A stretch of DNA of 52,830 nucleotides from Gnomoniopsis sp. IMI 355080 (lineage: Eukaryota > Ascomycota > Sordariomycetes > Diaporthales > Gnomoniaceae). A program made the translations under genes and the position numbers. Shown piece by piece: positions 10,050-20,151 of the stretch. The stretch covers positions 1-52,830 of the forward strand of contig JAPEVC010000237.1 in NCBI GenBank assembly GCA_027946555.1, given 5' to 3'. A model generated the notes under the pieces. The model did not search any database. It was not told the DNA's origin and saw only the letters and a program-made list of their open reading frames with translations. How positions within the stretch are numbered: position 1 is the stretch's first letter; each line of letters starts with the position of its first letter.

Positions 10050-12595
10050 GATGACTGTTGAGCGAGTACGAGGTCACCTGGATGGCGTTGCATTCGGACA
10101 TCATAGAAGACGGGCGGGACATTGACGATATATATACCAAAGCAGGAATCTGCTCTCCATTACTATATGAAGCATGAGTCGCCTGCCTCTTAGTCGCCTA
10201 CGTATAGGGTCATATCGGAATCTGTGCCCCTCCATTGCCATCGATCCGTTCGATCGTACCCTGACATCAAGGCCGACTCTACCGTGATGAGTGATGATGC
10301 GGAGTCCGGATGAACGACCAGCGAACGGTTCCCCGCAAAAAATTGACTCCACGTAATAACTTGGATGGTCAGCTGGCCTGTTGTGGATACTATCTTTTAC
10401 TTGATCATGGAAGACAGATCCTCGGCCCAGAAGAACTCGAGATAGGCTTTCAAAGGCCGCTTTGTTCCCGGGTAGTAAAAGTCAGTATGACCAAGGAAAG
10501 TCCTAGTAGAAAGACGCTAAGCATGGAAAGGGCCGACATTATCATGTAGGTACCGGACGAGAAGCTGGCCCATCCAGGCTTCAGGGAATGAAGACCAAAT
10601 CGTGAGTCCACATTGCACTCCTCGTCATACAATAACCTTCTCGAGCGCCTTGTTCTCACAGTCCTTAACGCCTTGCACAGAACACAACTAATTCCCTCGG
10701 GAATTAACTCAACGGATCTCATGCCCAGGCCAATGCGGATACTCTCTGTGCTCGCGTAGGCCGGTCTTCTGCTCTGGCACCTGTCATTGATTTTCCAAGA
10801 ATGTGGAGATTGTTTTTTGGTTTTTGTGGAGCCCCAAAAGTCTGGGCATTATACTTCGCGGGGAAAACGTGGGCAAAGTTGCGGAGGTTGGGGTGGGTGC
10901 AACCCCCATCAATGCGCTAAACCACGATTCACCACCTTCGGTAGAACATCGGGTCTTCCGATGTTGAGCGAGATCCGACGATCAAGACATGCCACTGTCA
11001 GATCAGGCGTAGGGTGACAGAACTACGTACTCCGTACCTTACAGCTCGCCAAGTCCGTGTTCACACCGACAGTGTCCAGGCACGCACCGGTCCGTTCATC
11101 GTTATCCGGGTGGGTATTGAATCAGGGGGATCTATCCAGCTGTTCCTTGCTGTTGGTGAAAGGCCTGAGCAACTATCTTACAACACAATACATTAGTGTC
11201 CAGGATGGGTCGAGTCGTGAATTGGGGAACAGCCGTCAGTCAATGTGCGAATCGAGTCCGCCCACCACACTGTTTCCTCGTGGTTGCAGCAAGGCTGTGA
11301 GAACCTTGTACGCCAGCATCCAGTTGGGGACAGAAGCAAATCTGGGAATGTAACATTACAGCGGTGCCGTAGACGTGACGGATTGTAGCGGAACCCTGTC
11401 AACCAGATTGTCGGTAAGTTGGAGGCCGATCGTCGCGTCTGTGCAAAGTGTACAGGCAACAGTAGAGAATACAAGTACATAGTATACTTACTGCGTTGTA
11501 GCTCACAGTACTGCGTACGTGGTAGTATGATCTCGGAGAAGGCGGTGCTGTTCTCGAAGATGGATACATGGGTTCGCAAAAAAATATCCACTCCTCTCCG
11601 CATTCAAATCGGCCCTTTCCCAAATATTACCCCAGAAATGGTCTGGCTCCCGGCTTGGGTCTCCCAACGACCGTGCCATGAACTATGTAATGCAATGTCA
11701 CGTATTCTGTGCTCACACTGCTGCACGCCATACTCGTGGCGGGCGCCAAGGTTAGGGAATGCAAGCAAACATCACAGTCATGTCTGGCTAAGTCCCCAAG
11801 AAAGTCCATGCAACGGCGTGCCCAGTGCCATCATCGCAAATATGGGATGTTCTCACGTCGTGGATCCCCCACTATCCGACAAAACTCCCAGGGTCTGGAT
11901 GGTTCTGTGAGCGGTTATGTTCCTGTCCTTGAGACTTACGTTGCGGTATTGCCAAATTGAGACATTCACCGTCAACAGTTCCTTCTTTACACTTGTCCGC
12001 CTGATTTTTGTAGATTCTGAGTGGAGCCTATGACTACCATAGTATGTTGTGGTCTGTCCGGACCCGGACCGGTGTAGTACAACGGATGATCTGAGGGATA
12101 AATGAAATCCCGAGTGTGACTCGCAAAGTCGCTCGAGGTAGCGCAAACGTGGTGAAGCACATCAGCGCGGTAATCCTGTCACATATCAGCTTAACGGGCA
12201 CGATACCGAGCAGGCTCTTACTGTTACGACCTCGTGGCTCGGGTATTCGTTGCTCGCGACCGAGAAATCAGAGATTATGACGACCAAGAACATGATAATT
12301 TGAGCCAACTTAATCTCCTGATCACGTCCTCTTCTCTGTATTCTCCGTTGGCACATGATCAAGGCTTCTTGTCCAAAGCTGTTCAATTTTGCACAAGACG
12401 GAATCATATCAACACGTAAATTAGGGGATATCATAGCTATGATTCTGCAGCACACGGCTCATGGATCGTCAACAATCCCCTACCCGTCGAACACTAAGCT
12501 TGTTCGCAAAGGACGGGCTGATGTCCAGTAACAATAGTTGAGTGGAAGAGATGAATTATTACATGTTGTGGATCTAGATAGACAGCCAAATATAG
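10050..12595. other. Gene-poor region
   Basis: About 2.5 kb without a recognisable protein. It includes the GH3 promoter at its left end. An in-phase two-exon model with a consensus 53-base intron exists at 11569-11193 (-), but its protein has no known features (see findings). A C/G-rich repeat (CCGGAC twice, then CGG) lies near 12058-12072. No tRNA or transposase was recognised. Confidence 0.45.
10128..10136 (-). promoter_or_regulatory. TATA box of the beta-glucosidase gene
   Basis: An alternating T/A run reads TATATATAT on the minus strand, about 80 bases before the ATG at 10049. That is a normal distance for a TATA element plus a short leader. Confidence 0.45.
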
Positions 12596-12663
12596 ACACA
12601 GGGGATTAACCCTGTGTGGAGGGATGAGTAAGGAGAGGCACGCCCTGGAATAGGGTATATAAG
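12596..12663 (+). promoter_or_regulatory. Promoter-like module: dyad element plus TATA box
   Basis: An 8-base perfect inverted repeat (ACACAGGG at 12596-12603, CCCTGTGT at 12610-12617, 6-base spacer) lies 39 bases upstream of TATATAAG at 12656-12663. The dyad contains AGGGG, the core of stress-response elements. From about 12680 the sequence becomes a C/T/A-rich leader-like stretch without G-runs. The first ATG, at 12783, is followed directly by a TAA, so no protein is encoded. The module points into the 3' end of the RGS-LOV gene, which lies on the opposite strand. Confidence 0.4.
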
Positions 12664-12802
12664 CCCTATGCAAAGGGACCACTCCTCCAATCCCTTACTC
12701 TAGAGGAATCATCAATCATTCACACTCACAACTGGACTATCTGTCTATACGACGATATCGTCACCCTGACCCAACCAACACATGTAAAGTACAGCTCAGG
12801 CT

Positions 12803-15001
12803 TCACCGCTGCCACACAACATCGGGGATAAATACAACAACAACCCACTGGGTGGCTCCCACATCATTTTTCAGTGGTGTCCAATAGCTGACATATTTCC
12901 CGACCGTGTTTGGTTCACCTGCACTTGGTGCAAGTCTTTCAAGGCTGAAGCTTCTCCTCGACAAGCGGCCAAAATCTGAGGATGACTCGTTTGCCATTGT
13001 GGACAAAGCCCCGGAACTCGGTTTCCTGGACAGTGACAAGCCTCTAGTTCTGGAATGGTGACTACCACCGAGAGTAATCTCCAACTTCGCAGTTCTCCCC
13101 TCGGCCAGACTCGCTCGTACGGTGGACTTGAACGACCTGGTGATCGAGGGAGACCGTGCCTTGTCCGAAAGGATGTCGAACACGTTCTGTCCAGCAACAC
13201 TGGCAATAGTATGGTTGCCAGTGCCGAAACTTTGCAAAGTGGCCGCAGAGCAGAAAGCTACCGGTAACTGAGCCCGGTTGTCTTTCCTATCGTGTCTTCC
13301 TTCGACCCTGGGCGGCTTGTTGTATTCCAGAATCATGAAGCGCGAGTATGGCGATACAACAGTATGGAGGCTGGGGCCCGTGGTCGGTGCTGAAGTAAAG
13401 GACATGGATGTCCGACTTCCTGACATGGATGTCCGACTTCCCAAAGGTGTTGATGGTTCGGAAGCAGATAGGTCGGGAACGCTTTCTGTTCCCGATCCCG
13501 AATATTCATTCTGTGAGAAGCGTCTTCTGAAAGGCCTAAAGAATTTGTTGCGGGATACACTCGGCGGGTATCTGGTCTGAGTCTCGCGCTCACGTTCCTG
13601 CTTCTTTTCTTTGGAGCCAGCTCTCCACGGATCTGGTCGAACTTGCTCTGGCGTCACCTCTGTTGGCCGTTCCGGAATAGGTGGGACGTAGCCCAGTACA
13701 TGACCGATGTCTTCATGTCGCTCAAGCATCTCGGTCACATCAATCTGACCACCGAGATGGTATTGGGTCTCTCCATCCGGGCCAAAGAGTCGGGCCAAAA
13801 AGACCAAATTCCAGAACAACCTGCCATCCCTGGTATAGTTCAAGATCAGCTCAGTGAACTCATCCTTCTTGGAAATTCCATCTCGCAGCCTATCAGCACA
13901 GCTCCCCCGTGTGCCAGCTCCCTGGAACATCCGACAGTCCTTGAACACCATTTCTGCATGGCTGTAGCCAGTAAGGTTGGCCAGTCCAGCAGAGACAGCA
14001 ACCATCGGGTTCGAACTCTGACGGGGGTCTGTGATACAAAATGCTTCGCCAAATCCAGGGCATGTCTGATTCGGAGAAAAGAACGGCCCGACGGTCTGGA
14101 GATTCAAGGAAAGCTGCTGCTTCAAGAAGTCGGGATAGACGTCCTGTGCCAAGCTTTGCTCGATGTACTCTTTCGCGTCGTCAAAGAGGCACTCAAGACT
14201 AGGCAGTAATAAGCTAGATACGTCTCGCATGTGTGCGTTGAGGTTTCTGCTTAGAGACAGCGGAATCCTCACCGGTGCTGACGCTGCTACGCCAGTATAC
14301 TTCTGTGAGATGCTGGCCACTGTTGAAGACACCTGGTCGACGCCTTTGCTGAACTCTGCAATTTGGAGGAGCATGTCGATATCTTTTACAGACCCATTGG
14401 CATTTGCATCAGCGAATTGCCGCAAGCGTGCTACGGCTGCCGCGTCGTTGAGTATAGCTCTGAAAGTATTTGTCGAAAATACGTCCAAGATTGGCAGGGG
14501 CTCAGCTATGGCATCTTCGAACCGTTCGAGGCTGGTTTGTATGTCGGGCTCGCCAAAAGAGTCCCGATTTGCGTTCCATGGTGCAGGCGAAAAGAATGGA
14601 CTTTGTGGTGTCCCCATATTGTCGTAGTCTTTGTACTTCCGTAGATGTGGCTCATTTACATGAAGGTTCGATCCCCCTCGAACTCTGAAGCGTTTGCCAA
14701 TTGTCTCGGGTCGAATCTTCCGTGCGCTGTGCGGCGGCGCTTGCGGTCTCGGAGACAGAGGCAAGGTCACCGGTGAGCGTGGCGGCGATGGCAGTCCCGG
14801 TGAATGTTCAAGCTCGGGATCTGCTTCCAGTTGTGGGAATGGAGACGGTGAGACGTCTGCACTGCCGGGGGAAACGGCTCGCTTCCCACTCGAGGGTGGT
14901 GTGATTCCAGGAAAGTCATTGGCCTTGTACGTGGAATCTGATTTGGTACGAATTGGTGTTAAATGACGGGGTGATGAATTGGTTGTCATGATTTTAGCCA
15001 T
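12803..15001 (-). CDS. RGS-LOV photoreceptor (BcLOV4-like)
   Basis: A single exon of 732 residues. Residues 1-150 are Pro/Ser-rich and disordered. Residues about 155-300 resemble an RGS domain (helical, closing with a CLFDDAKEYIEQSLAQDVYPDF block). Residues about 310-430 are a LOV domain: a Cys-bearing FKDCRMFQG segment (Cys356, the expected flavin-adduct residue), Asn388 and Asn398 (LNYTRDG, FWN) and Gln419 in GGQIDVTE. A basic linker, RNKFFRPFRRRFSQ (485-498), follows, then a conserved C-terminal region of unknown fold (550-732). This RGS-LOV-tail order is that of fungal RGS-LOV proteins such as Botrytis BcLOV4, which bind anionic membrane lipids on blue light through a polybasic helix next to LOV. 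The LOV motif departs from the usual GxNCRFLQ at several positions, including Asp355 for Asn. A 21-base tandem duplication repeats GSRTSMS. A role in light-regulated membrane or G-protein signalling is inferred. Confidence 0.85.
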   Translation of the reverse strand: MAKIMTTNSSPRHLTPIRTKSDSTYKANDFPGITPPSSGKRAVSPGSADVSPSPFPQLEADPELEHSPGLPSPPRSPVTLPLSPRPQAPPHSARKIRPETIGKRFRVRGGSNLHVNEPHLRKYKDYDNMGTPQSPFFSPAPWNANRDSFGEPDIQTSLERFEDAIAEPLPILDVFSTNTFRAILNDAAAVARLRQFADANANGSVKDIDMLLQIAEFSKGVDQVSSTVASISQKYTGVAASAPVRIPLSLSRNLNAHMRDVSSLLLPSLECLFDDAKEYIEQSLAQDVYPDFLKQQLSLNLQTVGPFFSPNQTCPGFGEAFCITDPRQSSNPMVAVSAGLANLTGYSHAEMVFKDCRMFQGAGTRGSCADRLRDGISKKDEFTELILNYTRDGRLFWNLVFLARLFGPDGETQYHLGGQIDVTEMLERHEDIGHVLGYVPPIPERPTEVTPEQVRPDPWRAGSKEKKQERERETQTRYPPSVSRNKFFRPFRRRFSQNEYSGSGTESVPDLSASEPSTPLGSRTSMSGSRTSMSFTSAPTTGPSLHTVVSPYSRFMILEYNKPPRVEGRHDRKDNRAQLPVAFCSAATLQSFGTGNHTIASVAGQNVFDILSDKARSPSITRSFKSTVRASLAEGRTAKLEITLGGSHHSRTRGLSLSRKPSSGALSTMANESSSDFGRLSRRSFSLERLAPSAGEPNTVGKYVSYWTPLKNDVGATQWVVVVFIPDVVWQR
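13401..13442. repeat. 21-base tandem duplication inside the RGS-LOV gene
   Basis: Two adjacent copies (13401-13421 and 13422-13442) match at 20 of 21 bases. On the coding (minus) strand they duplicate the heptapeptide GSRTSMS in the disordered linker, keeping the frame. Confidence 0.95.
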
Positions 15002-18000
15002 GTTTGTGAGTTTGTGTGATAATCAATACGAAAGGGCAAGTTGAGTGGTAGGATTGCACATAACATCTAAGGAAAAAGTCTGTGGGCTCTCGTCGTAGCA
15101 GTCATAGGGCATCAAAAGGACCGAACAATTTGTTGTACAGCTCCAGAAAGAGTGATATGTCGTTCTCTGAACAAGCGGATAGTAACACATATGAATAGCT
15201 TGGCTAGGGATCGAATTTGGCGGTCATGGACTTGTTGTTTCTCATCCTCCTAGATTCTGGGCAGTGCAGCGTCCTTACTTCAATTAATAATTATCGTCCA
15301 TCAAGATTCAAACATTCATCAATGTGGCATTCGGTCCCGAATCTACATACCGCACTGATTCATTTCTTGTAGACTACACGCTTTTTTCGTCGGATCCAGA
15401 CTACGGCGGGTCTGTGCACAATAGCTGTATAAACCGAATATGCACTAGGGAGTGACCGGTGCTGGCGCCGGCTCAATTCTATTTCATCCCCGAAACCCGC
15501 CATCGACGTTAATCCACAAGGACGCCACATGGATTTCATGGATAGCGACTTGACCCAGTGTATTCTGCGACGGAGAAGCCTGGCTGTTTCGGGCAAGGCT
15601 CTCTCTCTCTTGACATGTCCGCCTCAGGGGCGGTGCATGGCACTGAATTTCAGCAGTCTAACGGACCACAGGTTTGCCGAGTTTTGATCTTCGGCCCCAT
15701 GAATGGTGACCTTTAGCTGACTTCAAGAAACGTCGTGAACGGGTATTGTGAACGGAAGTTCAATCAATTCTTTATGCAGCTTTCATCGCTGTGGTCCTTT
15801 TGCAGCGCTTCTTCCGTTGCTACGTTCCATACACTCTTAGTAAGACCTATAATTTTCTTTGGGTGAGATACTCACCGCATGGTACAATTGCTTCTGAGCA
15901 CTATCATTATATGAGTAGCGAGAGCTTAGGTAAGCTAACGTTAGCCATAGAGGAGGCTTATGCTTAGCTCAATGCGATGTTGGTGTTGGAAGCGCGCGGT
16001 TTTCAGGAGGCAACAGATACGCCATCGTATTAGCTTCGAATAAGAAATTCAAGACCAAAACAATCTCAATTGTTATTTCCAAAGTAATAATAAATCATGA
16101 AGATGGTGGAAAACTTAGAACAGAGTGCCACTTTCCGGGTACCTGGATACGAATAGAGAGACAACTTCGATATGGACAACGATATCGGCTGCCTAGCCTT
16201 CGTCCCAAAGTAGAATAAATACACACTTGTAAGGTAGGCTAACCAAACGTTTGTGGGATCCTTCTATTTGAAGTGAATCATCTTCTGACGTAAGAGCCCG
16301 TATTGCAGAGCCGCAGCAGTTGGTAAAATTGCGACGAGTGGAAACGTCTGGCCAAGACCCGTACGGGAGCTTTCTTAGTGAGCGTTGGCGGGAGGAAGCT
16401 TTGACGCACATTCGACGCTGTGACATATTGATGGTCTCCCAGTCTAGATTTTAGTGTTTCCCTTACACATACGCCGCATTGCTGAGGGAACCAAGCTTTG
16501 CAAACCTGTCCAACGCTATCTCGACCCAAGTGTGAACAGCAGAGTTGCCTAAGGTAACCCCCCTGTTATGCACATCGAGATCATCCCTATGTGCGAATGT
16601 CCCAGCGTTCAGTTAACCTAACGAATTTGAAGCGAGTTAATTTCCATACCATACCCTATGAAATTTTCCGCCCCTTGAACCTAACCCCAAACTTGTAAGA
16701 CGGACCGTGTCTACGAATCCGAATCGAACAGAGACAAAGTGAAGCGTGTTTCTTCGGACCACCTGGGTACTCAGCTTCTACGAGAAGTGAAGGAACAAAG
16801 GCTTCGGTAAATTGACCCATAAAGGTTAGCACATCACTTTCTGGCTCGAGCCTCCTAGGGTAAATAATAGAAACGATCTCGGCCTTCTCGAGCCCACGTT
16901 TGGATGTTAGCCGCGTATAATACTTCTCTTCCCACAACTAAGGAAACGACAATCGTAGTGAGAATATGGGATGTATCTTTGATTTTGCTGTGCTTCTCTT
17001 CATGAGGTAACCATTTTGAGAACCTAGACCCATGGGCTTCCAGATTTGACGACCCGCTGGATGGGCAGAGATCCATGGATCTTTTGAATTTAAGGGCGGC
17101 GTCTTCGTTATGGGGTATTAAAGTGCTATGAGTGACCTCGGATGCTCACGATGCTGCTCGAGATCCTGTTACCAATGCAGACGACATCGACAGATGGCGG
17201 GTGAGTGAAAGGTTCCGATCTGGAGGACCCTATCCAGAGGATGTTCCACGTGCTGGTCTACTGACCCCGACAATCTGGTGAAGAATCTTTGTTTTTTGCA
17301 CCTGCAAGATGGTACCTTCGTAGGCTGCCGGATCTGCCTATTCGACTTCCCCAAACTGATTGAAGGGCACTTCATAAGCAGCGCGCGGGATGGGTATAAA
17401 TTTGATGTTGGTATCCTTGATTTGGCCACAATCAGACTCGCAGCGTCCAAGAATCCACTTATACGTGCCATCATCATTCAGTACGTGGCATCCGCACGTA
17501 TACAACTTTCTGAGTCTGTTGCAAATACTGATAAAACTATGTCCCAGAACATAGCTTGGGAAGAGAGTTCTCTACTTAGGTATTCTAGGGCTCGCAGCGT
17601 TCGAAGACTGCAGGTGGCAATACACGCAAGACCTACTTACGCGCGTATAGTCCTCCATAATCTGAACGTGAACTACAACATGTATTTGCACTACCCCTGT
17701 TTTCCAAAGTAGGTGTGCATGCTGCTTGACAGTTTCCCTCAAGCGAACGCAGGCAGCTGCAATAGTGAAACCGCATATGGTGAGGCTTATGTCTACGCCC
17801 ACTCCTGGGAACCAGGGGACAGCATTTCACATCCGATTGATCTGTCGGAATAGTCTAGTCTGAGGTGGTTCCATGTCTTATACAATGTCAACTTTCACTA
17901 TTCTCCGATGATTTCTCTCGTTCGACGTCGAGATCTGGACTAAAAGATGGTTCAAACCTGCGCTCATGATGTGCAATAGGAAACCACGCCCTGCCATCTG

Positions 18001-18194
18001 ACTGGTATTGCCCACATGTGAGAAAATGAGGCGAATAATAGAAAACCTGTCAAAGAGCCTGTTGTTCCAGAGTTAGTCTGGCAGATAAGGGCAAACGAGT
18101 TACGGAGGTTTCAGATGCAAACACTTCTGGCCAATGAAAATTCAGCAGACTGAATGAATTTAATCACCAAAAAGACGAAAGCCAGATTTTCATC
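15002..18194. other. Gene-poor region
   Basis: This holds the RGS-LOV promoter at its left end. There are AT-richer stretches and several stop-free runs without ATG (15934-16218 on +, 16272-16454 on +, 17338-17571 on -). Runs of this length are expected by chance, and none could be tied to a known family or a convincing spliced model. Confidence 0.45.
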
Positions 18195-18484
18195 ATGATG
18201 TGTCCTTCAACAACACCTTCGCTCCTTGGAAGCTTTTGGAGGGCGTTCCTTCTTCCCGTGGGCACCTCGTGGTTCGCCGAGTCGAAGAAAGGCCCGTACT
18301 TGAAGCTTGTAAGACCAACTAACCTGGTAAGTTCATAGCCGAGACTATCGCTGACGGTGAGACGGTTTGAGTGACGTCTTGGCTAACATGTCTACCTACA
18401 TAGTTGGGAGGTCCGCCAGAGGTAGTACGCAAAGGGAGGATGCGTAGAAACTATTCCCCCGCCAGTCACAGTAGCTGTTGCTGA
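18195..18484 (+). CDS. Candidate small spliced gene, unknown protein of 70 residues
   Basis: ATG at 18195 (a second ATG follows at once). Exon 1 is 18195-18326 (44 codons) and exon 2 is 18404-18484. The 77-base intron has all three fungal signals: GTAAGT donor, GCTAAC branch point about 20 bases before the end, and CATAG acceptor. The junction is phase 0 and both exons are open. The product starts with a hydrophobic patch (LLGSFWRAFLLPVGTSWF) and ends with a basic segment (EVVRKGRMRRNYS) and two Cys. No family was recognised. It lies alone in a gene-poor stretch, so it could be a lineage-specific gene or a chance arrangement. Confidence 0.35.
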
Positions 18485-19506
18485 AAGGCGCAGTGAGTCC
18501 ATACACGTCCATCTGGCGTTGTATTTATTATATAACTCATTCATTTGAAAACGATACCATGGTGTTCGCTACCACACTGTCAACACACGTGCAGCTTGGC
18601 AGGTTGTATTCCGCTTTGGAGGGGTTCCGCGGTCCTCCGCCAGCGGAGATACTTGAGGGCATTTAACTCACTCAATGAAGTCTGATGTGACACCAGCAAA
18701 GCCATTATACAGCTGGAACTGGAAATCTGCATTGATTGTTCTGAGCAGGAGGTGGCAGCTCCGCGGCAAGTGAGCAATCAATGCAGATGCTCTTCGTGGA
18801 CTTCACAACTCCAGACGTCCGAGGAGCGCGGCAAGCAATGTTAGACTATACTGTACCAAATAGGCGGCTCCCGAGGGTCCCATTTCAAAGTCAATATCCT
18901 TGGTCAAATGCAGACTCATGAATCCAAACGAACATGTGTCAGGGATTTGCCTGGTTCATTGGTGAACATTGCGAGCCGGCTTTTAGAAGAGATGCTACTA
19001 TGACTAGGTAGACCAACGATGGCTTCTGCATACGCGTGGATCCATTTTCATCTTTCAGTCCGGTTCTCCAATACTCTCCGCACTTGACTATAGGTTAAAA
19101 CGGATTTCATGGGAGAAAATTGCTTGTCACTGTTGCGGGAGACCTCTACCTTCCCCATGAGGAACGGTGGAATGTAACGGCCAAGCCTTTTGCGATCCGC
19201 AACTGAGCAGAGGCATAGCGTCCACGATGCGGCAAGGAGTAACCTCAAGGGCTGTCACAAGCGTTAGTGAATCAAGACCAAATAAGTCGCACCGAGGATG
19301 ACACCCAGGCCATATGCGGAGTTGATGGCGACTAACTCGCTCATCAAGGTTGGCTTTACTGTCCACGAAATGTTATTTAAAGGAAGGTGAATCCTCCAGG
19401 GTTTTGACAACGAGCCCTCATTTCAGCCCCAAATTGCCCGACCTTGTTCAGCATACCAGGAACATCTTCAGACTCCACAATTCTTTCCCATCTTTTGGCT
19501 GCCAAC
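18485..19506. other. Upstream region of hsbA
   Basis: No coding sequence was recognised. It contains the promoter and leader of the HsbA gene, with no clear TATA box close to the start. Confidence 0.45.
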
Positions 19507-20151
19507 ATGGTTAACCTGTACTCGGCTTGTTTCTTCGTCACCGCTGTCTCGGCAGCGGTACTCCCACTGGGGCGGCGAGACGTGACCACAGTGGTGAACA
19601 ATCTTGAGACCATTGACACGCAGACCAAGGCTCTCACCACCTCAATCAATGGTTGGGATGGCTCGCTTCTCGGTGCTCTTGGTATTGCATCGGCATCCAA
19701 CAGCCTGGGTACTGCCATCGACAATGCCAACACTGAGGCTGCGACTGAGGCCCAGCTCTCCAGCGCAGACTCGCAGACTGCCCTTGCTTGTACGTATCGT
19801 TGTGAACTAATTGCCGTTAAGTTCTCACTCGGAGAAACTCTTGAGAAATTAGCTCGCGGGCCCTTTTGCTTTAGTGAATTACAACTGAATTTATTCTTAA
19901 CAGATGTGAGCGGAACACTCACGCCGGATGTAAACACAGCCTTAACCGCCCTGATTGGAAGGGAGTCCGATGTGGCAGCACTGGGTGTACAGTCTTTGGT
20001 CTTGGGCCAGATCCAAACCCTGCAAAGCAAGACCGATGCCTACGGCGCCACTCTCGTCAGTATCTCATCTGCAGACACGCAAGCTCAGGCACAGACCCTG
20101 GTGGATGCCCTGGATGCTTCCTTTGATAGTGCCGTGACAGCGTACTCCTGA
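19507..20151 (+). CDS. hsbA: HsbA-type hydrophobic surface binding protein, secreted
   Basis: Exons 19507-19789 and 19904-20151 with a 114-base intron (GTACGT donor, AACAG acceptor, phase 1) give 176 residues, the usual size for this family. The start is a Leu/Ala/Val-rich signal peptide (MVNLYSACFFVTAVSAAVLP) followed by a Kex2-like RR. The mature part is Ala/Thr/Ser-rich, Cys-poor and helical: VNNLETIDTQTKALTTSING, LGTAIDNANTEA, then after the intron GTLTPDVNTALTALIGRESD and a closing Ala/Asp helix. In Aspergillus oryzae HsbA coats hydrophobic polyester surfaces and recruits a cutinase. The same role at plant cuticle or plastic-like surfaces is inferred here. The start was chosen as the ATG directly before the signal peptide; the frame continues upstream without another ATG. 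Confidence 0.85.
   Translation: MVNLYSACFFVTAVSAAVLPLGRRDVTTVVNNLETIDTQTKALTTSINGWDGSLLGALGIASASNSLGTAIDNANTEAATEAQLSSADSQTALACTYRCELIAVKFSLGETLEKLARGPFCFSELQLNLFLTDVSGTLTPDVNTALTALIGRESDVAALGVQSLVLGQIQTLQSKTDAYGATLVSISSADTQAQAQTLVDALDASFDSAVTAYS

Noticed and set aside
11419..11910. 163-codon plus-strand frame in the gene-poor stretch
   Set aside because: Non-ATG start and no domain or signal; Cys/Ser/His-rich translation typical of random DNA.
13643..14209. 188-codon plus-strand frame
   Set aside because: It lies wholly antisense to the RGS-LOV coding sequence and has no domain; a shadow frame.
14664..14674. GGTTCGATCC, a B-box-like match on the plus strand
   Set aside because: It lies inside the RGS-LOV coding region with no A-box or tRNA fold around it.
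15934..16218. 94-codon stop-free run on the plus strand
   Set aside because: No ATG, no spliced model, and an AT-rich Lys/Ile-heavy translation; consistent with chance.
16272..16454. 60-codon protein-like run on the plus strand
   Set aside because: No start codon, no flanking splice sites that give a longer frame, no recognised family.
17338..17571. 77-codon stop-free run on the minus strand with several Cys (TCGCHVLNDDGTYKWILGRC)
   Set aside because: It has no ATG. Attempts to join it to an upstream exon at the GTAAGT donor near 17636 need a weak AAG acceptor. Runs of this length occur by chance in a window this size.
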